Positions 19,392 to 28,105 of a DNA stretch of 64,000 nt are shown here, piece by piece (position 1 is the first letter of the stretch; each line of letters begins with the position of its first letter). Source of the DNA: Aliihoeflea sp. 2WW (GTDB lineage: Bacteria > Pseudomonadota > Alphaproteobacteria > Rhizobiales > Rhizobiaceae). The stretch lies in NCBI RefSeq assembly GCF_000497755.1, contig NZ_AYOD01000021.1, forward strand, positions 1 through 64,000, written 5' to 3'. The translations under genes were made by a program, and so were the position numbers. The notes beneath the pieces are model-generated. The model had not been told where the DNA came from, searched no databases, and worked only from the letters and a program-made list of their open reading frames with translations.

Positions 19392-19976
19392 TCAGAACGG
19401 GTTCCAGGTCGGGCTTTGCGTGACCTTGAGGTAACCGACATTGACGCCCAGTCGCGCGCCGACGCCGGTGCGCACCGGAACGAGCAGGATGTTGCCGTTC
19501 TTCATCACGTTGAAGCCGAGCCCGGCGACGAGATAGGCCGAACCCGCGACGCCTGCATAGCGCTTGCCGTAAAGGTTCGGCACGGCATCGAGATTGTAGA
19601 CGAGGACCATGGTGCGCGAGCCCTGCCCGCCGGCATCCCAGCCGACCGACGGCCCCTGCCAGTAGACGCGATGGTCGCCGACATTCTTGGTGTAGAGCGT
19701 GCCTTCGCCATAGGTCAGGCCGCCGATGAAGGCGCCGCCGGCTTCCTCGCCGAGGATATAGCCGTTGGGCAGGCCATAGCTCTGGAAGATCTGCTCGACG
19801 ACGGTCGCGAGGCCGCCCGAGGTGGAACCGAAGAACTGGTGGCCCGAATCGACGATTTCCTGCGCGGTATAGGGCTGGTTCGCGCGCGCCGGCGCGGCGG
19901 CCACGAGCAGGGCGGCGAAAATCGCGATCACGATCGACAGGCGCGAAAGGAGAGCTGCTTGCATATGCGGTCTCAT
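19392..19976 (-). CDS. DUF1134 (EipA-like) periplasmic protein
   Basis: A 194-residue exported protein with a signal peptide ending at A-R-A-N (about residue 33) and a glycine-rich beta-sheet domain (G-E-E-A-G-G-A-F-I-G-G-L, later G-N-I-L-L-V-P-V-R-T-G-V-G). It matches DUF1134, the family of Brucella/Caulobacter EipA proteins that support envelope integrity. An ACGGAGG site precedes the ATG at 19976. Monocistronic as far as can be seen. Confidence 0.85.
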   Translation of the reverse strand: MRPHMQAALLSRLSIVIAIFAALLVAAAPARANQPYTAQEIVDSGHQFFGSTSGGLATVVEQIFQSYGLPNGYILGEEAGGAFIGGLTYGEGTLYTKNVGDHRVYWQGPSVGWDAGGQGSRTMVLVYNLDAVPNLYGKRYAGVAGSAYLVAGLGFNVMKNGNILLVPVRTGVGARLGVNVGYLKVTQSPTWNPF

Positions 19977-20219
19977 GGCGAACCTCCGTAAGAAGCGGGC
20001 GCCGCGCTCCGGTCGTGATCCGGCAGCGGCGCATTTACGTTTAAGGAACGGTAACCCGACAGGCTTAAGGAAAGGTAAGGCCCGCGGTTAAGGCGGGCTT
20101 TCTTGATGGACGCGGCGGGCTGTGTCACGACGATTGCAAATGACGTCGATACGATTCGCGCTGAGCGGGACCCGCGGCGGTCATCCGACATTTCGCATGC
20201 CAAACGAGGGGCCGATTGC

Positions 20220-20849
20220 ATGTCCGAACTCTTCACGCTGACCGCGACCGATCTGGCCGCACTCCTGTGCAGCCGCGTCTGCCACGACGTCATCTCGCCG
20301 GTCGGCGCGATCAATAACGGCCTCGAACTCCTCGACGAGGGCGGCGCCGACGAAGACGCCATGCACCTGATCCGCACCAGTGCGCGCAATGCCTCGGCAA
20401 GGCTTCAGTTCGCGCGCATCGCCTTCGGCGCGGCCGGCTCGGCCGGGATGCAGATCGACACCGGCGACGCCGAAAGCGTCGCGCAGGCCTTTTTGAAGAA
20501 CGAAAAGCCCGAACTCGAATGGACCGGCGAGCGCGAACTCCTGCCCAAGAACGCCGTCAAGCTGATCCTCAACCTGCTGCTTGTCGCCAATGGCGGCATT
20601 CCGCGCGGCGGCAAGATCACCGTCAATCTGGAAAACCTGAAGGTGAAGCCGAAATTCACGCTGACGGCCAAGGGGCCGATGGTCCGCGTGCCGGCAAAGT
20701 TTCTCGAGATGCATTCGGGTCGCAAGCCCGAGGAGGCGATCGACGCCCACTCCGTGCAGGCCTATTACACGCTGCTCCTGGCCCGCGAGGCCGGCATGGA
20801 GATCAACATCCGCGCCAGCGCCGAGGACATCGTGCTGACCGCCGAATAG
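20220..20849 (+). CDS. chpT: histidine phosphotransferase ChpT
   Basis: A 209-residue phosphotransferase of the essential CckA-ChpT-CtrA/CpdR relay of alphaproteobacteria. The phosphoacceptor His22 lies in S-R-V-C-H-D-V-I-S-P, followed by G-A-I-N-N-G-L-E-L-L; the C-terminal part resembles a degenerate histidine-kinase ATPase domain. A receiver gene follows 114 bases downstream, and ctrA, the expected phosphate acceptor, is 1.3 kb away on the other strand. Confidence 0.93.
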   Translation: MSELFTLTATDLAALLCSRVCHDVISPVGAINNGLELLDEGGADEDAMHLIRTSARNASARLQFARIAFGAAGSAGMQIDTGDAESVAQAFLKNEKPELEWTGERELLPKNAVKLILNLLLVANGGIPRGGKITVNLENLKVKPKFTLTAKGPMVRVPAKFLEMHSGRKPEEAIDAHSVQAYYTLLLAREAGMEINIRASAEDIVLTAE

Positions 20850-20963
20850 GCGCCAATTAACCCATTATTCAGCCAACCGCTTACCCGCTTCTTTACCCGG
20901 CCCGCGTAGCGTCCTCCTGACAGACAAGGCGGGGGCCGATCGATGGACGGAAGGGATTACGGG

Positions 20964-21332
20964 ATGAAGCGCTGCATGATCGTGGACGATTCCAACGTCA
21001 TCCGTAAGGTCGCCAAGCGCATTCTCGCGACCCCGGAAATGGCCGTCGTCGAAGCCTGCGACGGCCGCGAGGCGCTGTCGCACTGCGCCGTCGAAATGCC
21101 CGACATCATCGTCGTGGACGCGCAGCTTCCCGACATGGCGACCGTCGACTTCATCCGCCAGGCGATGGCGCTGCCGACCCAGGCCAAGCCGCGCATCGTG
21201 ATCTGCATGACCGAATTCGACGTCGGCGCCATCATGCGTGCAAAGCGCGCCGGCGCGAAAGGCTATATCCTGAAGCCCTTCAACCGGCCGATTCTGCTGG
21301 AACGGTTCCGCGAAATCCAGATGGCGGCTTGA
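20964..21332 (+). CDS. CheY-like single-domain response regulator
   Basis: A 122-residue stand-alone receiver. The acid pocket D8-D9, phosphoacceptor D52 (V-V-D-A-Q-L-P-D) and Lys104 (I-L-K-P-F) are intact. There is no output domain, so it should act by protein contact or as a phosphate carrier. Its place just after chpT suggests it belongs to the same phosphorelay, but it is not clearly CpdR or DivK. The ATG at 20964, with GGAAGGG upstream, is preferred to 20943. Confidence 0.88.
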   Translation: MKRCMIVDDSNVIRKVAKRILATPEMAVVEACDGREALSHCAVEMPDIIVVDAQLPDMATVDFIRQAMALPTQAKPRIVICMTEFDVGAIMRAKRAGAKGYILKPFNRPILLERFREIQMAA

Positions 21333-21435
21333 GGGCTGCGGGCGTCGCGTATTTTCCCACGCAGTAAGTGATCGCTTGCACGTTCTTCCAATACGGCAGG
21401 CCAGCGCCTATGCTGAACCGGAAGGAGCGACGCTG

Positions 21436-21705
21436 ATGAGCGCCTTGCAAAAGACATCGCCTGCAGTGAAGAGCGAGATCGTTCGCGACCCTTCGGTCAT
21501 GAGCGGCGACCCGGTCATTCGCGGTACGCGAGTTCCCGCCATGACAATCGTCGCTTACCTCCGCGCCGGACGAACGAACCGGGAGATCTTTGAAGATTAC
21601 CCGACGCTTCCGGTAGATGCGATCGAAACGGTTACCGCCTGGGCCGACGACGAACTCGGACCCGATTGGCGCCGGCTGGCAGTCACATCCCGCATCGGCG
21701 CTTGA
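21436..21705 (+). CDS. DUF433 antitoxin
   Basis: An 89-residue DUF433 protein (R-D-P-S-V-M-S-G-D-P-V-I-R-G-T-R-V-P then D-Y-P-T-L-P), the winged-helix antitoxin family paired with DUF5615 toxins. A GAAGGAG site precedes the ATG. Its stop overlaps the toxin start by one base (TGATG), so the two are translationally coupled. It should repress its own promoter and bind the toxin. Confidence 0.88.
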   Translation: MSALQKTSPAVKSEIVRDPSVMSGDPVIRGTRVPAMTIVAYLRAGRTNREIFEDYPTLPVDAIETVTAWADDELGPDWRRLAVTSRIGA

Positions 21706-22124
21706 TGCATCGGTTCTTCATCGATGAATGCCTGAGCGCCGGACTGGCGGCACTTTGCAAGGACAGGGGACTGCAAGCCGATTTCGGCCCACACGTCGGT
21801 ATGGCCGGCTGGCAGGACTGGAACATCGCCAGGTTCGCCTTCGAACACGGCTACGTGGTCGTGACCAACAATCGCCGCCATTTCCTTCGGGAATACGCGA
21901 AATACGAGGTCCACAACGGCCTTGTCGTCATCGTGCCGAATGTCGACCGCGACCTCCAGATCGATCTGTTCTCACGCGTCCTGGACTATTTGTCGGAACT
22001 CAACGATTTGCCGACGAACAAGCTGATCGAAATCCTCGCCGATGGCTCGATCCATGCGCGGGATTGGTCGAGCGAAGATCACGACATCGGCCATGTCGGC
22101 GACCCCTCGTGGACCGCCCGGTAA
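21705..22124 (+). CDS. DUF5615 PIN-like toxin
   Basis: A 139-residue protein starting F-F-I-D-E-C-L-S with later V-T-N-N-R-R-H-F, as in DUF5615/Mut7-C-like PIN folds, whose acidic residues would form a nuclease site. It is the toxin half of a type II module with the DUF433 gene. The pair sits between chpT plus its receiver and the convergent ctrA. A terminator follows within 20-50 bases. Confidence 0.83.
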   Translation: MHRFFIDECLSAGLAALCKDRGLQADFGPHVGMAGWQDWNIARFAFEHGYVVVTNNRRHFLREYAKYEVHNGLVVIVPNVDRDLQIDLFSRVLDYLSELNDLPTNKLIEILADGSIHARDWSSEDHDIGHVGDPSWTAR

Positions 22125-22143
22125 TTCAACTCGGACCAGCAAA

Positions 22144-22175
22144 CGAAAAAACCCGGCGCGAGGCCGGGTTTTTCG
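22144..22175. terminator. bidirectional intrinsic terminator between toxin gene and ctrA
   Basis: A GC-rich stem (A-A-C-C-C-G-G-C paired with G-C-C-G-G-G-T-T, loop GCGAG) flanked by A-rich and T-rich runs. It lies between two convergent genes, so it can stop transcription from both sides. Confidence 0.85.
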
Positions 22176-22194
22176 TGAATCGTATGCTGGCCGG

Positions 22195-22890
22195 TCAGGC
22201 GCTGACGCGCATTTCCTCGGGCTCGCGCAGCACGTAGCCGCGGCCCCAGACCGTTTCGATGTAGTTCTGGCCGCCGGAGGCGAGGTCGAGCTTCTTGCGC
22301 AGCTTGCAGATGAAGACGTCGATGATCTTCAGTTCCGGCTCGTCCATGCCGCCGTAAAGGTGGTTGAGGAACATTTCCTTGGTCAGCGTGGTGCCCTTGC
22401 GGAGCGAGAGCAGCTCCAGCATCTGGTATTCCTTGCCGGTCAGGTGCACGCGCTGGCCACCGACCTCGACTGTCTTGGCGTCGAGATTGACGATCAGGTC
22501 GCCCGTCGTGATGACCGACTGGGCGTGGCCCTTCGAGCGGCGCACGATGGCGTGGATGCGGGCGACGAGTTCGTCCTTGTGGAACGGCTTGGTCATGTAG
22601 TCGTCGGCGCCGAAGCCGAGGCCGCGCACCTTGTCCTCGATGCCGGCCATGCCGGAGAGGATGAGGATCGGCGTCTTGACCTTCGAGAGCCGCAGCGTGC
22701 GCAGCACCTCGTAGCCGGACATGTCCGGCAGGTTCAGGTCGAGAAGAATGATGTCGTAGTCGTAGAGTTTGCCGAGGTCGACACCCTCTTCGCCCAGATC
22801 GGTCGAATAGACATTGAAGCTTTCCGACTTGAGCATCAGCTCGATGCTCTGTGCGATCGCACTGTCGTCTTCAATCAGCAAAACGCGCAT
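22195..22890 (-). CDS. ctrA: cell-cycle master response regulator CtrA
   Basis: A 231-residue OmpR-type regulator with receiver phosphoacceptor D51 ([11 protein letters not shown]) and a C-terminal winged helix. The length, D51 and the ending R-G-Y-V-L-R match CtrA of Hyphomicrobiales very closely. It controls cell division, DNA replication, motility and other cell-cycle genes. The start M-R-V-L-L-I-E-D-D at 22890 is the standard one; the frame is open seven codons further. Its upstream region is unusually rich in GANTC sites. Confidence 0.97.
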   Translation of the reverse strand: MRVLLIEDDSAIAQSIELMLKSESFNVYSTDLGEEGVDLGKLYDYDIILLDLNLPDMSGYEVLRTLRLSKVKTPILILSGMAGIEDKVRGLGFGADDYMTKPFHKDELVARIHAIVRRSKGHAQSVITTGDLIVNLDAKTVEVGGQRVHLTGKEYQMLELLSLRKGTTLTKEMFLNHLYGGMDEPELKIIDVFICKLRKKLDLASGGQNYIETVWGRGYVLREPEEMRVSA

Positions 22891-22949
22891 TTCATTCCCC
22901 TTCTCCGCCAACAGCCCCGTCAGCTCGGCACCGAAGCGTTGATTTGCCT

Positions 22950-23108
22950 GAATCGCAGGATGCCATCGAAATGGTTAACAAACTCTGATTCAGGCTGGCA
23001 AGAGGCCATCGCAACATTCAGCAGTTTGTCGTAGCACCCTGAATCAAAAAGACGAATCTGCCATCCGCACCGTGAATCAGAACTTCAGGATTCCCCCGCA
23101 AGCGACTC
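22950..23108. promoter_or_regulatory. cluster of seven GANTC (CcrM methylation) sites upstream of ctrA
   Basis: GANTC occurs at 22950, 22987, 23041, 23054, 23074, 23089 and 23104, seven sites in 159 bases against about one per 256 expected by chance. In Caulobacter, CcrM methylation of a GANTC site in the ctrA P1 promoter ties transcription to passage of the replication fork. The density here suggests methylation-dependent control of ctrA. Confidence 0.8.
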
Positions 23109-23148
23109 ATGGAAAGGCGCTTTGCGACCGTGACTTCATGTTGGGATT

Positions 23149-23163
23149 TTTACCCCGCCTTAA
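23149..23163. promoter_or_regulatory. candidate CtrA box between ctrA and fliJ-like gene
   Basis: The sequence T-T-T-A, seven bases, T-T-A-A differs from the CtrA consensus TTAA-N7-TTAA at one position. It lies in the 400-base divergent region shared by ctrA and the FliJ-like gene, so it could serve autoregulation or activation of the flagellar gene. The match is short and could be chance. Confidence 0.45.
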
Positions 23164-23291
23164 GTCCTCGTCCCTATGATTAACAATGCACGTAAACGAA
23201 TGGTTACTTTCCGGCGCGATCGGGGATGGTCGCGAAGAAAAAAGTAACGATATCGACGTAGCGTGCGGGTGGCGTTTCGGGAGCGTTGAGT

Positions 23292-23657
23292 ATGAAGTCA
23301 CGTGAGAACCTGGTCCGGCTGAAGCAGTTTCAGGTCGGCGAGAAGCGCAAGCAATTGCTCCAGCTCGACATGATGATCGCCGAATTCGACAGGATGGCGG
23401 GCGAACTCGACGCGCAGATCGTTTCGGAGGAGAAGAAGGCGGGCATCACGGACGTAAACCATTTCGCCTATCCGACCTTCGCCAAGGCCGCGCGCCAGCG
23501 CCGGGACAACCTGCATAATTCGCGCAACGACCTTCTTTCGCAGCGCAGCGCAGCCGAAGAAGCCCTGACCGAGGCGGAAGCCGAACTCGCCAAGGCCGAA
23601 GCGCTCGACAATCGCAACCGCGAGACCGACTATTCGGGACGCGCCGCCACCGGCTGA
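23292..23657 (+). CDS. fliJ: FliJ-like flagellar export coiled-coil protein
   Basis: A 121-residue, charged, almost fully helical protein with two antiparallel coiled-coil segments, as in FliJ, the soluble component of the flagellar type III export ATPase complex. Sequence similarity to enterobacterial FliJ is weak, and the naming rests on length, coiled coil and its known place beside ctrA in rhizobia. It is divergent from ctrA and followed by a strong terminator. Confidence 0.65.
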   Translation: MKSRENLVRLKQFQVGEKRKQLLQLDMMIAEFDRMAGELDAQIVSEEKKAGITDVNHFAYPTFAKAARQRRDNLHNSRNDLLSQRSAAEEALTEAEAELAKAEALDNRNRETDYSGRAATG

Positions 23658-23678
23658 TCGTCCTCGCATCGAAATCAG

Positions 23679-23714
23679 GAAGCCCGCCCCGGCCTGACCG
23701 GGGCGGGCTTTTTC
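23679..23714 (+). terminator. intrinsic terminator after fliJ-like gene
   Basis: Stem A-G-C-C-C-G-C-C-C-C paired with G-G-G-G-C-G-G-G-C-T, loop of about nine bases, then a run of T. It ends the fliJ-like transcript and may also serve the convergent gene at 23735. Confidence 0.85.
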
Positions 23715-23734
23715 GTGCCCCAACGATTGGCGGA

Positions 23735-24358
23735 TCAGCCGCGGCGATCGTCGCCGCGTTCATGGCGCGGGCCGCGATCGTCGCGGTCCCGGCGCTCCTC
23801 GCGGCTGTTCTCGCGGCGGTCGCCGCGGTCGCGCTCGCCGACAAAATTGCCGATCGCGTATTTCTGCGCCTTGTATTCCGACTTCAGGACCTGGCCGGAA
23901 AAGCTGACCTCGAGCTCGACGACGTCGCCGCGCGAATTGCGCGCCATGATCTCGTATTCGTCGTCGTCGCGGTCCTTGACGAAGAGCATCTCGTAGCCGG
24001 CCGCCTCGATGTTGCGGCGGATGTCGGCTTCGCTGGCATAACCGCCGAAAGACGGACGCGCCCAGCCATATTCGACTTCGATCTTGTCGAGATTGCCCCA
24101 GCGGTCGACCTTGATCTCGACCCGGTTGCCCGCGTCGTCGGTCGTGTAGGCCTCGATATGCTTTTTCTTCTGTTCGACGAAGGCGACGTCTTCGTAGCCA
24201 TGCTCGCGGGCGATGCGGTTCATCATTTCGGTCGCCTGGTCGCGCGAGGCGCCGAACCCGTTCTGAAGCTGGGCGACGGCAGGAACCGTGGCGACGCCGG
24301 CAAGCATCGTGCCGGCAAGGGCAACGGCGGCGAGGCGGGTTTTCGTGATGGTGGTCAT
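23735..24358 (-). CDS. exported PepSY-like protein with Arg/Asp-rich tail
   Basis: A 207-residue protein with a signal peptide ending at A-V-A-Q (about residue 30), two related PepSY-like units (about 38-92 and 105-165) and a low-complexity C-terminal tail of about 35 residues rich in R, D, E and G. PepSY domains are thought to inhibit peptidases or sense envelope conditions. The tail is unusual and probably disordered. No operon partners. Confidence 0.65.
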   Translation of the reverse strand: MTTITKTRLAAVALAGTMLAGVATVPAVAQLQNGFGASRDQATEMMNRIAREHGYEDVAFVEQKKKHIEAYTTDDAGNRVEIKVDRWGNLDKIEVEYGWARPSFGGYASEADIRRNIEAAGYEMLFVKDRDDDEYEIMARNSRGDVVELEVSFSGQVLKSEYKAQKYAIGNFVGERDRGDRRENSREERRDRDDRGPRHERGDDRRG

Positions 24359-24471
24359 CGGTGATCTCCTTTGATCGGTTGACGATGACCGGACACTAGC
24401 CGCGCGGCCCCCAACCGCCCTTGAACCGCGCCGTTCAGCTCGCGTTCAACAATCGGGCAGCCCCGAAACGA

Positions 24472-24498
24472 CAAAACGCCCGGCAGGCCGGGCGTTTC
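24472..24498 (-). terminator. intrinsic terminator downstream of sciP
   Basis: Near-perfect stem A-A-A-C-G-C-C-C-G-G-C paired with G-C-C-G-G-G-C-G-T-T-T. On the minus strand it follows the sciP stop by about 20 bases and ends in T-rich sequence. Confidence 0.75.
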
Positions 24499-24519
24499 AT
24501 CAAGTCCATACCGCTCTTG

Positions 24520-24795
24520 TCAGTGACGGTATTGCTGGATGCGCGTGGTGCGCAGGCCGGCAAGACCATGATCGTCGATGGAGGCCTGCCAGGACAGGAA
24601 CTCCTCGACCGTCAGCTTATATCGCTGGCAGGCTTCATCGAGGCTGAGCAGCCCGCCGCGAACGGCAGCCACCACCTCGGCCTTCCGGCGAATGACCCAG
24701 CGACGTGTGTTGCTGGGGGGCAGATCGGCAATCGTCAACGGGCTGCCGTCCGGCCCGATTACATATTTGACACGCGGTCTAATAAGATCGGTCAT
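24520..24795 (-). CDS. sciP: SciP (DUF1153), CtrA inhibitor
   Basis: A 91-residue helix-turn-helix protein with the highly conserved core V-I-G-P-D-G-S-P-L-T-I-A-D-L-P-P and R-W-V-I-R-R-K-A-E-V-V of SciP/DUF1153. In Caulobacter SciP binds DNA-bound CtrA and blocks transcription of CtrA targets in G1. The ATG at 24795 gives the usual length. A GANTC site at 24919 lies upstream. It is 1.6 kb from ctrA, so regulator and inhibitor share one region. Confidence 0.93.
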   Translation of the reverse strand: MTDLIRPRVKYVIGPDGSPLTIADLPPSNTRRWVIRRKAEVVAAVRGGLLSLDEACQRYKLTVEEFLSWQASIDDHGLAGLRTTRIQQYRH

Positions 24796-25033
24796 CGTAC
24801 TCTCTACAACATCAAAGACCCAATCGACGGCCACACTACCGCCACAGCTTTAAGAAAGGGCTAAATCACCGGTAAGCCTACCGTAACCTTCGTGAACGGC
24901 GTCTTTCACCGGAATTTCGAATCTTAACGAGTAGGCGATTGCCTCGCGCGGGGCTGTTGGCAGCCCCTGCCCGGCTCGCCTATATAGAGCCCGACCGCCC
25001 GGACCTTGAATCCGGACCGATTAGCCAAGACGC

Positions 25034-26224
25034 ATGAGCCGCCCGATGAACAGTCTCGATTTCGACAAGCGCCCCGAAGACACGCGGGTCGTCGTCGCCA
25101 TGTCCGGCGGCGTCGATTCCTCCGTGGTCGCCGGACTGATGAAGGAACAGGGCTACGACGTCGTCGGCATCACGCTGCAGCTTTACGACCATGGCGCGGC
25201 GGTGCATCGCGCCGGTTCGTGCTGCGCGGGCCAGGACATCGGCGACGCGCGCGCGGTGTCCGAGAAGCTCGGCATTCCCCATTACGTGCTCGACTATGAG
25301 AAGCGTTTTCGCGAGGCGGTGATCAACCCCTTCGCCGAAAGCTACATCGCCGGCGAGACGCCGATTCCGTGCGTGGCCTGCAACCAGACCGTCAAGTTCG
25401 CCGACCTTTTGCAGACCGCGCGCGAGCTGGGCGCCGACGCGCTGGCGACCGGGCACTACATCCGCAGCCGCGCGAACGGCGCACGCCGCTCCCTTTTCAG
25501 GCCGGTCGATGCGGACCGCGACCAGAGCTATTTTCTCTTCGCCACCACGCAGGAACAGATCGACTTCCTGCGCTTTCCGCTCGGCGGCATGTCGAAGCGC
25601 GAAGTGCGCGCGGCGGCCGAGCGCATGGGGCTGACCGTGGCCGCCAAGCCCGACAGCCAGGACATCTGCTTCGTGCCGCAGGGCAAATATGCCGACATCA
25701 TCGCCAAGCTGCGGCCCGAAGCCGCCCAGCCCGGCGACATCTACCATGTCGACGGCCGGCATCTGGGCCGTCACGACGGCATCCTGCGCTATACGATCGG
25801 CCAGCGCCGCGGGCTCGGCGTCGCCTCCGGCGAGCCGCTCTACGTCGTCCATCTCGACGCGCCGCGTGCGCGGGTGATCGTCGGACCTAAGGAAGCGTTG
25901 GAGACGCACCGGATCGTGCTGCGTGACATGAACTGGCTCGGCGACGCGCCGCTCGCCGCGCTGCCGGCCGAGGGCATCGAGCTTTTCGCCAAGGTGCGCT
26001 CCACGCGCCCGCCACGCGAGGCGAAGCTGTTCGTGCGCGACGGCCAGCCGATCGTGGAACTCGCCGACGGCGAAGCCGGCATCGCGCCCGGCCAGGCCTG
26101 CGTGCTCTATGCCGACGAGAGCGAAGAGACGCGCGTCCTCGGCGGCGGTTTCATCGCCCGCACCGAGCGCAGCAGCCGCTCGGAGGAAATGCTGGCGCGG
26201 CTGGAAGCCCTGCCGGCGGCGTAA
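25034..26224 (+). CDS. mnmA: tRNA-specific 2-thiouridylase MnmA
   Basis: A 396-residue enzyme that thiolates U34 of tRNA-Lys, -Glu and -Gln. The ATP PP-loop S-G-G-V-D-S-S is at residues 24-30; the catalytic cysteines are in P-C-V-A-C-N (about 114-119) and D-I-C-F-V (about 211-215). The length fits alphaproteobacterial MnmA. An in-frame ATG at 25046 is an alternative start. It converges on the Gfo/Idh gene with eight bases between. Confidence 0.96.
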   Translation: MSRPMNSLDFDKRPEDTRVVVAMSGGVDSSVVAGLMKEQGYDVVGITLQLYDHGAAVHRAGSCCAGQDIGDARAVSEKLGIPHYVLDYEKRFREAVINPFAESYIAGETPIPCVACNQTVKFADLLQTARELGADALATGHYIRSRANGARRSLFRPVDADRDQSYFLFATTQEQIDFLRFPLGGMSKREVRAAAERMGLTVAAKPDSQDICFVPQGKYADIIAKLRPEAAQPGDIYHVDGRHLGRHDGILRYTIGQRRGLGVASGEPLYVVHLDAPRARVIVGPKEALETHRIVLRDMNWLGDAPLAALPAEGIELFAKVRSTRPPREAKLFVRDGQPIVELADGEAGIAPGQACVLYADESEETRVLGGGFIARTERSSRSEEMLARLEALPAA

Positions 26225-26232
26225 AGCTCAAA

Positions 26233-27186
26233 TCAATCGTGAAGGACGGTTCCGGCCGTCAGGATCTTGAGGACGCCGATCGCCTCCTCGCCGGAGGTGC
26301 GCGGCTCCTCGCGCGTTTCGATGCACTGGATGAAGTGCTGCAATTCGCGCGTCAGCGGCATGCCCTGCTCGACCGGCACATAGGACGGCTCGTTCATGGT
26401 GAACGCCCACTGACCGCTGTCGCGCCAGATGGCGTGGCGGTAGACGGCGAGCTTTCGCTCCCACGGCTCGACATCGTCGAACACCGCCATCGCCTTTTCG
26501 CCAACGACCGTCAGCCGCCGCTCGCGATAGGGATTGAGCCGCGAAGCGAAGAGATGGCTGCGCAAATCGCCGGGAAAGCGCATGTGCAGATGCGCGAAAT
26601 CGGACAGATGATCGAGCAGCGCAGCGCCCTCGCCGCGCACCTCGATCGGATGCGCGCCGGTGATCGCGAGGATCATCGAGAGATCGTGCGGAGCGAGATC
26701 CCACAGCGCGTCGTTCTCGGTGTGGAACTTGCCGAGGCCGAGACGGTGGGAATGGATGTAGCGCACGCGGCCGAGTTCGCCGGCGTCGATCAGCGCCTTC
26801 AGCCCCTCGAAGCCGGGATGGAAGCGCAGGACGTGACCGGTCATGAAGACCCGCCCGCAGGCCTTTGCGGTTTCGACGGCGCGGGTCGCATCCTCGACGG
26901 TGAGCGCGATCGGCTTTTCGACCAGCACGTCCTTGCCGTTTTCGACCGCGCGGATCGCGGCCTCGGCATGGAACTGCGGCGGCAGCGCCATGACGATCGC
27001 GTCGATGTCGTCGCGGGTGAAGATGTCGTCGATGCTCACGGCCAGACAGCCATGTTCGGCCGCGAAGCCTTCCGCGCGTGCGGGATTGGCATCCGCCACC
27101 GCCTGAAGCGCGCCGAGCGACTTGAGCGTTCGGATATGGTTCGATCCCCAATATCCGCATCCGAGGACGGCGATGCGCGGTTTCAT
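26233..27186 (-). CDS. Gfo/Idh/MocA-family oxidoreductase
   Basis: A 317-residue NAD(P)-dependent sugar or inositol-type oxidoreductase. The nucleotide-binding motif G-C-G-Y-W-G-S-N is at residues 9-16 and the E-K-P-I motif (about 91-94) marks the family. Such proteins often act on nucleotide sugars when found in polysaccharide loci, but no such genes are near, so the substrate is unknown. The ATG at 27186 is the natural start. Confidence 0.88.
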   Translation of the reverse strand: MKPRIAVLGCGYWGSNHIRTLKSLGALQAVADANPARAEGFAAEHGCLAVSIDDIFTRDDIDAIVMALPPQFHAEAAIRAVENGKDVLVEKPIALTVEDATRAVETAKACGRVFMTGHVLRFHPGFEGLKALIDAGELGRVRYIHSHRLGLGKFHTENDALWDLAPHDLSMILAITGAHPIEVRGEGAALLDHLSDFAHLHMRFPGDLRSHLFASRLNPYRERRLTVVGEKAMAVFDDVEPWERKLAVYRHAIWRDSGQWAFTMNEPSYVPVEQGMPLTRELQHFIQCIETREEPRTSGEEAIGVLKILTAGTVLHD

Positions 27187-27400
27187 CTGGCTTTCTGGTT
27201 GACGGGTTCGTGCGCAGACATAATGGGCGGACCCGCGGAACTCAACCCTTGCCGACCGCGCGCGCCGGATGTCGTGCGCAGTTGACATTGGGGAATGTGC
27301 AAGCGGCGCAAAAACCGCCCCTCCGCGCCCCGCCCTTGCTTGACAGCGCCGCCACCCGCCCCTTATATCCGCGGCACTTCGCGGCGTTCACCGCCGCCGG

Positions 27401-27477
27401 GGCGGAGTAGCTCAGTAGGTTAGAGCAGAGGAATCATAATCCTTGTGTCGGGGGTTCGAATCCCTCCTCCGCTACCA
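27401..27477 (+). tRNA. tRNA-Met (CAT)
   Basis: A complete cloverleaf: acceptor stem G-G-C-G-G-A-G with C-T-C-C-G-C-T, D arm, anticodon loop A-T-C-A-T-A-A with CAT at 27435-27437, T arm G-G-G-G-G-T-T-C-G-A-A-T-C-C-C, and an encoded CCA. By resemblance it is the elongator tRNA-Met; a lysidine-modified tRNA-Ile2 also has CAT and cannot be wholly ruled out. It marks the border to the accessory region. Confidence 0.93.
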
Positions 27478-27682
27478 AAAAAATCCCAGAAATCCGCGGT
27501 TTTTTGGTTTTTTGGTAGCCTACTTGCTGTGGCTTCCGAAGTCTTCTTATGCTTCACACCAGCCTGACACCAGTTTGAAGTTGTGCAGGCCCCACCTGGG
27601 TTGGTCAACATTCTTGCGCCTGATCTCGTCAATGAACATGCTAAGTGTGCTTTGGCGACGTGCAAGATTCGAGGGTGGGGAC

Positions 27683-28102
27683 ATGATGAGATACGGGCTG
27701 ATTGCGACTTTGCTGCTGGTGACGTCCCAAGCGGCTGCTCAAGATCACGGTCTGTACCGCTGCACTGCCATGAGCGGTGTCGACGCTGCCGCCGATGGAA
27801 CCCTGACTGTCCTCCCGGAGGACAGTCAGCTTTACGGGTTCTGGACGGAGTTCATCATCGACATCCGAACCGGTTCTCTCAGAAATTTTGGTGAAGACGA
27901 TGCCGCTCTCGAGCGGACATATTATATCTGGCAAGAGGGCGGCGGCGGAAACGACTTCGTCTTCACCCCGTTCAGATATGAGCAATACGGGAGCACGCTC
28001 CCGCATGATGCTATTCGTGTAAGGACGTGGAACGGTGCTCCTGTGACTTTTGAAGCCCAAGAGCTAGGACGCCTATTCACAGGGACATGCGAGGCTGCGT
28101 GA
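27683..28102 (+). CDS. small secreted protein, unknown
   Basis: A 139-residue protein with a clear signal peptide (about 1-20, ending A-A-A-Q) and a mature domain with two cysteines (Y-R-C near residue 26 and T-G-T-C-E near the end) that could form a disulfide. A GGTGGGG site precedes the ATG. No family recognised. It lies 205 bases after the tRNA and converges on the gene ending at 28161. Confidence 0.65.
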   Translation: MMRYGLIATLLLVTSQAAAQDHGLYRCTAMSGVDAAADGTLTVLPEDSQLYGFWTEFIIDIRTGSLRNFGEDDAALERTYYIWQEGGGGNDFVFTPFRYEQYGSTLPHDAIRVRTWNGAPVTFEAQELGRLFTGTCEAA

Positions 28103-28105
28103 CCA

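Noticed and set aside
27420-27665. Minus-strand frame running into tRNA-Met
   Set aside because: Its C-terminal part is the antisense translation of the tRNA, a frequent annotation artefact.
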